Source: CAZDHT01 sp964505325 (GTDB lineage: Bacteria; Planctomycetota; PUPC01). From it: a stretch of 29,922 nucleotides of DNA. The notes under the pieces are model-generated. The model was given only the letters and a program-made list of their open reading frames with translations. It did not search any database and was not told where the DNA came from. The position numbers were made by a program, and so were the translations under genes. This document shows positions 15,898-22,000 of the stretch, in pieces. Position 1 is the stretch's first letter, and every line of letters begins with the position of its first letter. Location of the stretch: contig CAZDHT010000034.1 of assembly GCA_964505325.1 (NCBI GenBank), positions 1-29,922 of the forward strand, read 5' to 3'.

Positions 15898-17253
15898 TTA
15901 CAGGATGTATTTGCTCAGGTCTTCGTCCTCGATGATGTCCTTGAGTTTTTCCCGCACGTAGGCCGCGTCGACGGTGACGGTCTGGCCGCCCATCTCGGGA
16001 GCGTCGAACGACACGTCCTCCATCAGGGTTTCCAGCACGGTGTGGAGCCGACGGGCGCCGATGTTCTGCATCTGGAGGTTGGCCTGCACGGCGACCTCCG
16101 CGATCTGTTCGAGCGCGTCCGGGGTGAACTTGACCTTGAGGTCCTCGGTGGCCATCAGCTCAGCGTACTGCTGTGAAAGAGCGTTCTTCGGCTCGGTCAG
16201 TATCCGCACAAACTCGTCTTTGCCAAGGTCGCCCAGCTCGACCCGGATAGGAAACCGGCCCTGGAGCTCGGGGACCAGGTCCGAGGGCTTGGCGCCGTGA
16301 AACGCCCCGGCGGCCATGAAGAGGATGTGGTCGGTTCGAACGATGCCGTAGCGGGTGAGCACCGCGGCACCCTCGACGATCGGCAGCAGGTCGCGCTGCA
16401 CGCCCTCCCGAGAGACGTCCGGCCCTCCGCTGTCCTTCTTCGACGTGGCAGCGATCTTGTCGATTTCGTCGAGGAAGATGATGCCTGTCTCCTCGGTGCG
16501 GCGGACGGCTTCGCGGCGGACCTTCTCACGGTCGGTCATGCCTTCGGCGGCCTGCATGGTCAGCAGTTCGCGCGCCTCCGCTACCTTGACCTTCCGCTTG
16601 GCTTCGCGCGTCGGCACGAGGCGCTCGAACATGTTCTGGAAATCGACCCCCATCTGCTCCACGCCCTGGTTGGATATGATCTCCACCATCGGGACGGCCT
16701 TTTCCTCCGTCGTGATCTCGACCTCGCGCTCGTCCAGATCGCCGGCGCGGAGCTTGGCCCGGATCTTCTCCCTCGTGCGCCGGTGCGATTCCATCCGCCG
16801 GCTGTGTTCCTCGGCGTCGATCACGCCGTCCAGGTCGGCGGGCGGCAGCAGCGATTCCAGAATCTCGTCCTCCGCCTTCTCGCGGGCCTTGTCGAGCAGC
16901 CGTTCGCGCTCCTCCATCATCGCCATGTTATGCGCCGTCTCGACCAGGTCGCGGATCATCGACTCGACGTCCCGGCCGTGGTAACCGACCTCGGTGTAGC
17001 GCGACGCCTCGACCTTGATGAACGGCGCGTCCACCAGCCCAGCCAATCGGCGCGCGATCTCGGTCTTTCCCACACCGGTGGGGCCGATCATGATGATATT
17101 CTTCGGCACGACGTCCTCTCGGACATCCGGCGCGAGCTGCTGCCGCCGCCAACGATTGCGCACGGCGATCGCGACCGCCCGCTTCGCCTTGTCCTGGCCG
17201 ATGATATACTTGTCGAGTTCCGCAACGATCCGACGCGGCGTGAGACCCTTCAC
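15898..17253 (-). CDS. hslU: ATP-dependent protease ATPase subunit HslU (ClpY)
   Basis: This 451-aa AAA+ unfoldase forms hexamers that feed substrates to HslV. It shows ELDKYIIGQDKAKRAVAIA at the N-terminus, Walker A GPTGVGKT (57-64), the pore-loop region TEVGYHGRDVE (87-97) and an intermediate domain at about 110-240. Walker B is IIFLDE (258-263) and the C-terminal tail is EDLSKYIL, which docks into HslV. The pore motif is GYHG rather than the usual GYVG. The start is GTG at 17253. Its GTGA overlaps the hslV stop, and GGAGGAGG lies a few nt upstream within hslV. A longer in-frame reading to 17526 overlaps hslV and lacks any homology. It is translationally coupled to hslV. Confidence 0.96.
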   Translation of the reverse strand: MKGLTPRRIVAELDKYIIGQDKAKRAVAIAVRNRWRRQQLAPDVREDVVPKNIIMIGPTGVGKTEIARRLAGLVDAPFIKVEASRYTEVGYHGRDVESMIRDLVETAHNMAMMEERERLLDKAREKAEDEILESLLPPADLDGVIDAEEHSRRMESHRRTREKIRAKLRAGDLDEREVEITTEEKAVPMVEIISNQGVEQMGVDFQNMFERLVPTREAKRKVKVAEARELLTMQAAEGMTDREKVRREAVRRTEETGIIFLDEIDKIAATSKKDSGGPDVSREGVQRDLLPIVEGAAVLTRYGIVRTDHILFMAAGAFHGAKPSDLVPELQGRFPIRVELGDLGKDEFVRILTEPKNALSQQYAELMATEDLKVKFTPDALEQIAEVAVQANLQMQNIGARRLHTVLETLMEDVSFDAPEMGGQTVTVDAAYVREKLKDIIEDEDLSKYIL

Positions 17254-17780
17254 TCTACCTCCTCCACGTAAATCTCCGAATTGGTGTACACGCAGATCCC
17301 CGCGGCGATTCGGAGGGCGCGTTCGACGACGGTCTTCGCGTCGAGGTCGGTGTTGGCGACGAGCGCCCTGGCCGCGGCGACCGCGTAGTTCCCGCCCGAG
17401 CCGATGCCGAGGATGCCGTCGTCCGGCTCGATGACGTCGCCCGATCCGGACACGAGCAGCGCGGAGTCCGCGTCGGCGGCGACGAGCAGGGATTCGAGCC
17501 GGCGGAGGACCCTGTCCGTGCGCCACTGCCGGGCGAGTTCGTAGGCCGCCTTGCGGAGGTTGCCCTGCGAGCTTTTGAGCTTCTCCTCGAACCGCTCCAT
17601 CAGTGCGAACGCGTCGGCGGTGCCGCCGGCGAAGCCCACGGCGACCTTGCCGTCCAGCAGCCGCCGGATCTTGCGTGCCTTGCCTTTCACGATGGCGTCG
17701 CCCATCGAGACCTGGCCGTCGCCGCCGATCGCCGTTTTACCGTCCTTGCGGACGCAAAGGATGGTGGTTGATTTGTACAT
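17250..17780 (-). CDS. hslV: ATP-dependent protease subunit HslV (ClpQ)
   Basis: This 176-aa threonine peptidase of the HslUV complex assembles as a double hexameric ring. The N-terminus reads MYKSTTILCVRKDGKTAIGG. Thr5 should become the N-terminal nucleophile after removal of the four residues MYKS, a slightly longer propeptide than the single Met of E. coli HslV. GDGQVSMG and GFAGGTADAF (49-58) are family hallmarks. The start is ATG at 17780, with GGGAG 7 nt upstream; the ATG at 17801 would add seven unrelated residues. hslV precedes hslU with a 4-nt GTGA overlap, and a good promoter lies about 50 nt upstream. Confidence 0.96.
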   Translation of the reverse strand: MYKSTTILCVRKDGKTAIGGDGQVSMGDAIVKGKARKIRRLLDGKVAVGFAGGTADAFALMERFEEKLKSSQGNLRKAAYELARQWRTDRVLRRLESLLVAADADSALLVSGSGDVIEPDDGILGIGSGGNYAVAAARALVANTDLDAKTVVERALRIAAGICVYTNSEIYVEEVE

Positions 17781-17828
17781 GCAACGTCTCCCAAAGATCA
17801 TCCCGTGTTCGGTCCAGGTCGACGCGCC

Positions 17829-17857
17829 ATGCTAGCGCCAGTTCCGGTCACAGTCAA
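17829..17857 (-). promoter_or_regulatory. sigma70 promoter of hslVU
   Basis: On the minus strand TTGACT (17852-17857), a 17-nt spacer and TAGCAT (17829-17834) form a good promoter. The predicted start near 17822 gives a leader of about 42 nt containing GGGAG. No obvious heat-shock (sigma32 or CIRCE) element was seen. Confidence 0.7.
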
Positions 17858-17884
17858 CCCCGGGGCCGCGCCGCGCAAGCACGG

Positions 17885-17913
17885 TTGTAAAGCCGGCGCG
17901 GCCGCGCTAGAGT
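17885..17913 (+). promoter_or_regulatory. Probable promoter of the zinc dehydrogenase gene
   Basis: TTGTAA (17885-17890) and TAGAGT (17908-17913) are spaced by 17 nt; each matches four of six consensus bases. The predicted start near 17920 leaves about 22 nt of leader with GAGGA (17929-17933) 8 nt before the ATG. Confidence 0.5.
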
Positions 17914-17941
17914 GATATGACCGACTTTGAGGACGAACGGC

Positions 17942-18961
17942 ATGCAGGCGTTGGTGCGATTCGCAATGGGCGATGATGACATCCGGCTGGAGGAGGTGCC
18001 GGAGCCGTCGCCTGCGCCGAACGAGGTGAAGATCCAAGTCAAGGCCGTCGGCATCTGCGGGACGGACATCCAGGGGCACCCGAGCCTCAAGCCGCCGGTC
18101 ATCCTGGGACACGAGCTAGCCGGGGTCGTCGTGGAACTCGGGAGCGAGTGCACAGCGCGCCAGGTGGGCGAGCGCGTCACGAGCGAGACGACGAAGAGCC
18201 TGTGTGGCGAGTGCCGCTTCTGCAAGCGGGGGCCGGTCAGCCTATGCATCCGGCGGACGGGGATGGCCTCCAGCGCGGACGGCTGCTTCACGAAATACAT
18301 CACCATCCTCGAATCCAGCACGCACGTCCTGCCGGACCACGTCGGCTTCGAGGCGGGCGCCCTGTGCGAGCCGCTGGCGTGCGCGACGCACGCGGTCATC
18401 GAACAGGGCGACGTGCGGAGCGGCGAGTTCGTGGTCGTGGTCGGACCGGGCCCGCTCGGTCTGCTGGTAACGCGGTGCGCGGCCGCGCTGGGAACGCGGG
18501 TGGTAGTCGCGGGAACCAGTGCCGACGCGGAGCGCCTGGCGCTCGCCGGACAGTTCGGTGCCGAGCGGACTGTCGACGTGACGACCGAGAACCTGCCCGA
18601 GGTCGTGAAGTCGATGACCGATGGCTATGGTGCGGACATCGTGTTCGAGTGCTCCGGCGCCGCAGCCGCCATCCCGGCCGCCCTGGCCTGCGCCCGCAAG
18701 CGCGGCCGGTACGTCCAGGCCGGCATCTTGCACAAGAACGTGACGCTCGACTTCGACGACATCTTCTTCGTCCGCGAGCTGTCGATGATCGGCTCGCACA
18801 CCTCGAACCCCGACTCGTGGATCAAGGCGCTGGAACTGCTGGAGGCGGGGAAGGTTGATCTGCGGCCCCTCGTCACCGCGACCCTGCCGCTCAGCGAGTG
18901 GAGACAGGCGTTCGACTTGATGCGCACCCGCCAGGCCATCAAGGTGGTCCTCAAGCCGTAA
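17942..18961 (+). CDS. Zinc-dependent medium-chain alcohol/polyol dehydrogenase
   Basis: This 339-aa member of the medium-chain dehydrogenase superfamily belongs to the sorbitol/threonine dehydrogenase-like branch. Catalytic zinc ligands are Cys39 (GICGTD), His57 and Glu58 (GHE). Structural zinc ligands are Cys88, Cys91, Cys94 and Cys102. The Rossmann fingerprint VVVVGPGPLGLL binds NAD(P). The C-terminal FDLMRTRQAIKVVLKP is a standard family ending. The exact substrate, a polyol, threonine or a sugar alcohol, cannot be told from sequence. The ATG at 17942 lies 8 nt after GAGGA; TTG at 17927 is inferior. It is divergent from hslV. Its last 78 nt recur, slightly diverged, downstream of the MntA/HepT locus. 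Confidence 0.85.
   Translation: MQALVRFAMGDDDIRLEEVPEPSPAPNEVKIQVKAVGICGTDIQGHPSLKPPVILGHELAGVVVELGSECTARQVGERVTSETTKSLCGECRFCKRGPVSLCIRRTGMASSADGCFTKYITILESSTHVLPDHVGFEAGALCEPLACATHAVIEQGDVRSGEFVVVVGPGPLGLLVTRCAAALGTRVVVAGTSADAERLALAGQFGAERTVDVTTENLPEVVKSMTDGYGADIVFECSGAAAAIPAALACARKRGRYVQAGILHKNVTLDFDDIFFVRELSMIGSHTSNPDSWIKALELLEAGKVDLRPLVTATLPLSEWRQAFDLMRTRQAIKVVLKP
18884..18961 (+). repeat. Direct repeat copy 1: 3' end of the zinc dehydrogenase gene
   Basis: These 78 nt, encoding LPLSEWRQAFDLMRTRQAIK and the last five residues plus stop, are repeated at 19769-19846. Seventy-one of 78 positions are identical and all seven differences are transitions. The interval between the copies holds the MntA/HepT locus. 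Confidence 0.9.
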
Positions 18962-19023
18962 TTCCACAATGCCACGGCCCGAGCGGAGGAGTCAGGCAGG
19001 ATCTACCCTGGTGCGAATCCTGC

Positions 19024-19053
19024 TTGCGGGCGGTATGATCCCGCGCCTATAAT
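19024..19053 (+). promoter_or_regulatory. Promoter of the mntA-hepT locus
   Basis: TTGCGG (19024-19029), an 18-nt spacer and a perfect TATAAT (19048-19053) are present. The predicted start near 19060 gives a leader of about 65 nt that contains a strong inverted repeat. The rest of the 163-nt gap after the dehydrogenase shows only a weak dyad (GCAGGAT at 18996-19002 with ATCCTGC at 19017-19023). Confidence 0.65.
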
Positions 19054-19078
19054 GTTCCCGGTGGGACGAGGTCTGACA

Positions 19079-19102
19079 GCGCTGTGCTGGCAGGCACAGC
19101 GC
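19079..19102. promoter_or_regulatory. 9-bp inverted repeat in the mntA leader
   Basis: GCGCTGTGC (19079-19087) and GCACAGCGC (19094-19102) are perfect inverse complements around a 6-nt loop. It lies between the predicted transcription start and the mntA ATG. It could be an operator for autoregulation, as is common for toxin-antitoxin loci, or an RNA hairpin. No T-run follows, so it is not a typical terminator. Confidence 0.55.
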
Positions 19103-19124
19103 GGCCATAGGGAAGGCGGGAGCA

Positions 19125-19415
19125 ATGAGCATTTCTCAGTTTCTGGAGTTGAAACGCGACGAGATTCTTCGCGTTGCTGCGAAGCACGGGGCGCGAAACG
19201 TTCGGGTGTTCGGTTCGGCGGCGCGGGGAGAAGATTCCCAGACCAGCGATGTGGATTTTCTGGTCGAACTCGAAGCGGACAGAAGCCTGTTCGACCACGT
19301 GGCTCTGCTGCGAGACCTTGAGAAGCTGCTCGGGCGAAGGGTCGACCTGGTCGAGCCGGAAGGGCTTCACTGGTACATCCGCGACAAGGTCCTCGCCGAG
19401 GCGGTGCCGCTATGA
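19125..19415 (+). CDS. mntA: MntA-type minimal nucleotidyltransferase antitoxin
   Basis: This 96-aa minimal nucleotidyltransferase has the family motif GSX10DXD: Gly30-Ser31, then Asp42 and Asp44 in SDVDFLVE. A third acidic residue, Asp74, sits in RRVDLVEPE. In characterised systems MntA inactivates the HepT toxin by transferring AMP to its conserved tyrosine. The reading frame is intact and the catalytic triad is present. The ATG at 19125 follows GGAAGG by 8 nt (a nearer GGGAG is 2 nt away). Its stop overlaps the hepT start (ATGA), the usual coupled arrangement. The partner toxin gene is frameshifted, so the antitoxin may be a relic. Confidence 0.88.
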   Translation: MSISQFLELKRDEILRVAAKHGARNVRVFGSAARGEDSQTSDVDFLVELEADRSLFDHVALLRDLEKLLGRRVDLVEPEGLHWYIRDKVLAEAVPL

Positions 19416-19752
19416 GAGATGAGAAGCTCTACCTGATCCATATCCGGTGAATGCATAGAGCGCGTTGTGGAGTACACTGCGGACGGCAAGGCGGAGTTCC
19501 TGACAAACCGTATGGTCCAAGACGCTGTGCTGCGGAACCTTCAACTCCTGTCGGAGTCCACCCAAAGACTCTCGGATGAACTGAGGCGGGCCCATCCGGG
19601 CACTGACTGGGCCGGCCATCGCGGGCCTCAGGAACGTGCTGGTCCACGACTACTTGGGTGTCAATATCGCGCGTGTGTGGGAGATCATCGAGAACGACTT
19701 GCCCGCGCTCAGAGAGCAGATCGCGGCAATGCTGGAAGAATCGGGCGAATAG
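19412..19752 (+). pseudogene. hepT: HepT toxin (HEPN RNase family) with two +1 frameshifts
   Basis: The gene starts ATG at 19412 and reads MRDEKLYLIHIR before a TGA at 19448-19450. Shifting frame at about 19445-19448 restores ECIERVVEYTADGKAEFLTN and then QDAVLRNLQLLSESTQRLSD, a clear HepT helical sequence. A second shift in the GGG run at 19609-19611 is needed to recover IAGLRNVLVHDYLGVNIARV, which contains the RX4HXY catalytic motif (RNVLVHDY). The frame then ends EESGE at TAG 19750-19752. Both events look like single-base insertions: the span is 341 nt, two over a multiple of three. The toxin is therefore probably inactive, unless both are sequencing or assembly errors. Confidence 0.85.
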
Positions 19753-19768
19753 TCACTCCGCCCGAGCG

Positions 19769-19846
19769 CTGCCGCTCGGTGGATGGAAACAAGCGTTCGA
19801 CTTGATGCGCACCCGCCAAGCCATCAAGGTGGTCCTCAAGCCGTAA
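19769..19846 (+). pseudogene. Direct repeat copy 2: orphan 3' fragment of a zinc dehydrogenase gene
   Basis: This fragment still reads LPLGGWKQAFDLMRTRQAIK followed by VVLKP and a stop in one frame. It matches the end of the dehydrogenase at 18884-18961. The 3'-most 54 nt contain only two differences. Weak similarity (GTCAC) may extend to 19752, right at the hepT stop. There is no dehydrogenase sequence upstream of it, so it is a remnant or a duplicated junction and not a functional gene. Confidence 0.85.
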
Positions 19847-19902
19847 CGCCAACCGCCAAGCCGTGCGGACCCGGCGCACGGCGGGCGCACAGCGGGCTAT
19901 GG

Positions 19903-19931
19903 TTGACCCCCCGCAGGGGTGAACATATAAT
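19903..19931 (+). promoter_or_regulatory. Strong promoter of the lpxK-lpxB operon, predicting a leaderless mRNA
   Basis: TTGACC (19903-19908), a 17-nt spacer and a perfect TATAAT (19926-19931) are present. Seven nt then separate the -10 from the lpxK ATG at 19939, so transcription should begin at or next to the A of the start codon and no ribosome-binding site is present. The spacer holds a small dyad, ACCCC (19906-19910) with GGGGT (19916-19920), a possible operator. Confidence 0.78.
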
Positions 19932-19938
19932 TCTACAC

Positions 19939-21018
19939 ATGGAGATTTCGCCCGAGCACCGGAGGGTTCTTTCGGGTGAAGCGCGTGGGGCCGGGGCGGC
20001 GTGCGTGCGAGCCCTGCTGCGCGTGCTGTCGTTGATGTACGGCCTCGCCGTGCACGTCCGAAACTTCCTCTACGACAAGGGCCTGCGGCGGGAGCGCCGG
20101 GTCGACAAGCCGGTCATCTCCATCGGCAACATCACGACGGGCGGCACGGGCAAGACGCCGGCGGTCGAGCACGTGGTCAAGTGGTTCCTGAAGCGCGGCG
20201 TTCGGCCGGCGATCCTCAGCCGCGGATACCGATCGAAGGGCGGCCGGAACGACGAAGCCCTGGTGCTCGCCGCCCGCCTGCCGGGCGTCCCGCACCGCCA
20301 GCAGCCCGGCCGTTTCCGCGCCGCCGTCGAGGCCATCCAGCACGACCACGCGAACGTCCTCGTGCTGGACGACGGTTTCCAGCACCGGCAACTGGCGCGG
20401 TTTGCCGACATCGTGCTGATCGACGCCACCTGCCCGTTCGGCTATGGCCACCTGCTCCCGCGCGGCTTGCTGCGGGAGCCGGCCGAGAACATCCGCCGCG
20501 CCGACGCTATCGTCGTCACCCGCTGCGACCTGGTCGACGCCGCCGCGCTGACGGAACTGATGGACCGCCTCGACGCGCTGGCGCCCGAGGTCCCCAAGGC
20601 GACGGCGATGCACAGGCCCGCGGCGGTCGGGGCGTATCCGAATGGCGAGCCGCAGAATCCGGCGGCGCTGGCTGGCAAGGGTCTGGGGCTCTTCTCCTCC
20701 ATCGGCAATCCAAAGGCGTTCCGGCGGACGGTCGAGCAACTTGGGGCGACCATCGCGTGGTCCACGGAGTTCCCCGACCACCACTGGTACACCGGGGACG
20801 ACGTGGCCGACATCCTCCGCGCCGGGGATGCGGCGGAAGCGTTCGTGACAACCGAGAAGGATGCCGTTAAACTGGGTGGTCTCTGGCCGCAGGATCGGGC
20901 GCTGATGATCCTGCGGGTGGAGATGGAGATCCTGTCGGGCGAAGACGAGCTGAACAAGCTGCTGGAGGAGGCGCTCCAGGCTGCGAAGTATGGCGAAGAA
21001 GAAGAGAAAGAAGAATAG
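19939..21018 (+). CDS. lpxK: Tetraacyldisaccharide 4'-kinase
   Basis: This 359-aa inner-membrane-associated kinase phosphorylates the 4' position of the tetraacyldisaccharide lipid A precursor. YGLAVHVRNFLYDKGLRRER near the N-terminus leads into Walker A GNITTGGTGKTP (63-74), the family hallmark. LDDGFQHRQL (143-152) and a late FVTTEKDAVKL segment also fit LpxK. An N-terminal amphipathic/hydrophobic stretch at 21-40 suits membrane attachment. The start ATG at 19939 lies only 7 nt after a TATAAT box, implying leaderless translation. The in-frame extension upstream to 19783 runs through the promoter and the dehydrogenase remnant and is rejected. It is the first gene of a seven-gene operon; lpxL overlaps its 3' end by 29 nt. 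Confidence 0.93.
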   Translation: MEISPEHRRVLSGEARGAGAACVRALLRVLSLMYGLAVHVRNFLYDKGLRRERRVDKPVISIGNITTGGTGKTPAVEHVVKWFLKRGVRPAILSRGYRSKGGRNDEALVLAARLPGVPHRQQPGRFRAAVEAIQHDHANVLVLDDGFQHRQLARFADIVLIDATCPFGYGHLLPRGLLREPAENIRRADAIVVTRCDLVDAAALTELMDRLDALAPEVPKATAMHRPAAVGAYPNGEPQNPAALAGKGLGLFSSIGNPKAFRRTVEQLGATIAWSTEFPDHHWYTGDDVADILRAGDAAEAFVTTEKDAVKLGGLWPQDRALMILRVEMEILSGEDELNKLLEEALQAAKYGEEEEKEE

Positions 21019-22000
21019 GGACGGCTTCCTCCGCCGCGTCCAGTATGCGATCGAGTATGTGTTCGTGCGGGCGCTTTCCGGACTGATCGGGATGATGCCG
21101 GAGCGCCTGGCCGTATTCGCCGGGCAAGCCTTGGGCACCATTTACTGGCTTGTGGGCTTCTACCGCCGCCGGATCGCGCGGAAGAACATCGAGAAGGCCA
21201 TGCCCGGCGAGCGGACCCAGCGAGAGGTCGGCCGGCTGGTAAGAGAGGTCTTCATCCACATCGGGCTCAGCACGGTGGAGACGCTCTGGATGCGGACCCA
21301 TGTCACCCGGGAGAACATCGAGGAGCGGTTCCCGGTGGAAGGTGTGGAGCCGGCCAAACAGGCGCTGACGGGAGGACGCGGAGGGATCGCGTTCACCCCG
21401 CACCTGGGAAACTGGGAGCTGTTCGGCGGGTGCATGGCCGCTCACCTGGGCCGGTTCAATGCGCTGGCGCGGCCGGTGAACAACCCGCTGGTCAGGGCGT
21501 ACACGACGCGGCTGCGCGAGAACCTGGGGATGAGGGTACTGAGCACGCGCGACGGCGTCCGCCCGATGATCAAGGCGCTGAAGAACGGCGAGGGTCTGGC
21601 CATCCTCATCGACCAGCATGTTAGCCGGGCGTTCGCGTCGGTCACATTCTTCGGCCGCGAAGCCGCCACCACCGCGGTGGTCGCTTCACTGGCGCTGCGG
21701 ATGGACCTGCCCACTTTCATGGCATACTCTCTGCGCGACGGCCACAGCTTCCGCCACCACGGCTACCTCGTCGGCCCGCTGGACCTGGTCCGGACGGGCG
21801 ACCACGACGCGGACGTGCACGCGAACACGCAGATGTTCAACGATGAGCTGGAGAAGATCGTCCGCCAGCACCCCGGGCAGTGGCTGTGGACGCACCGGCG
21901 GTGGAAGCTGGCAGAGCGGAAGGCGCGGCGCCGGAAGAAGCAGCGCCAAGCGGCGCCCGCAACTGAGGAGTGCTCTCCGAATGTCCGAGAGGCTTGCTGA
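20990..22000 (+). CDS. lpxL: LpxL/HtrB-like lipid A late acyltransferase
   Basis: This 336-aa membrane-associated acyltransferase of the LpxL/LpxM (lysophospholipid acyltransferase) family adds a secondary acyl chain to lipid A. The catalytic HX4E motif is H138-E143 in PHLGNWELF. An LIDQHVS segment downstream is also typical. A hydrophobic segment at about 22-55 anchors it; both ends are very Lys/Arg-rich. The ATG at 20990 lies 29 nt inside lpxK, and no better internal start is apparent. hldE overlaps its last 20 nt. Acyl-chain specificity cannot be inferred. Confidence 0.88.
   Translation: MAKKKRKKNRDGFLRRVQYAIEYVFVRALSGLIGMMPERLAVFAGQALGTIYWLVGFYRRRIARKNIEKAMPGERTQREVGRLVREVFIHIGLSTVETLWMRTHVTRENIEERFPVEGVEPAKQALTGGRGGIAFTPHLGNWELFGGCMAAHLGRFNALARPVNNPLVRAYTTRLRENLGMRVLSTRDGVRPMIKALKNGEGLAILIDQHVSRAFASVTFFGREAATTAVVASLALRMDLPTFMAYSLRDGHSFRHHGYLVGPLDLVRTGDHDADVHANTQMFNDELEKIVRQHPGQWLWTHRRWKLAERKARRRKKQRQAAPATEECSPNVREAC

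Noticed and set aside
17254..17526. 91-residue N-terminal extension of hslU
   Set aside because: It is Arg-rich, overlaps hslV in another frame and precedes the normal HslU N-terminus. GTG at 17253 with GGAGGAGG is the better start.
19006..19024. GGTGCGAATCC string resembling a tRNA T-loop, possibly an integration-site remnant
   Set aside because: The flanking bases do not form a T-stem and no acceptor or anticodon arm is present, so it is probably chance.
19467..19805. Free-standing 112-aa ORF starting inside hepT
   Set aside because: It is the middle frame of the frameshifted hepT followed by a nonsense frame, not an independent gene.
19783..19938. N-terminal extension of lpxK
   Set aside because: It is an out-of-frame reading of the dehydrogenase remnant and the lpxK promoter; LpxK similarity begins only after 19939.
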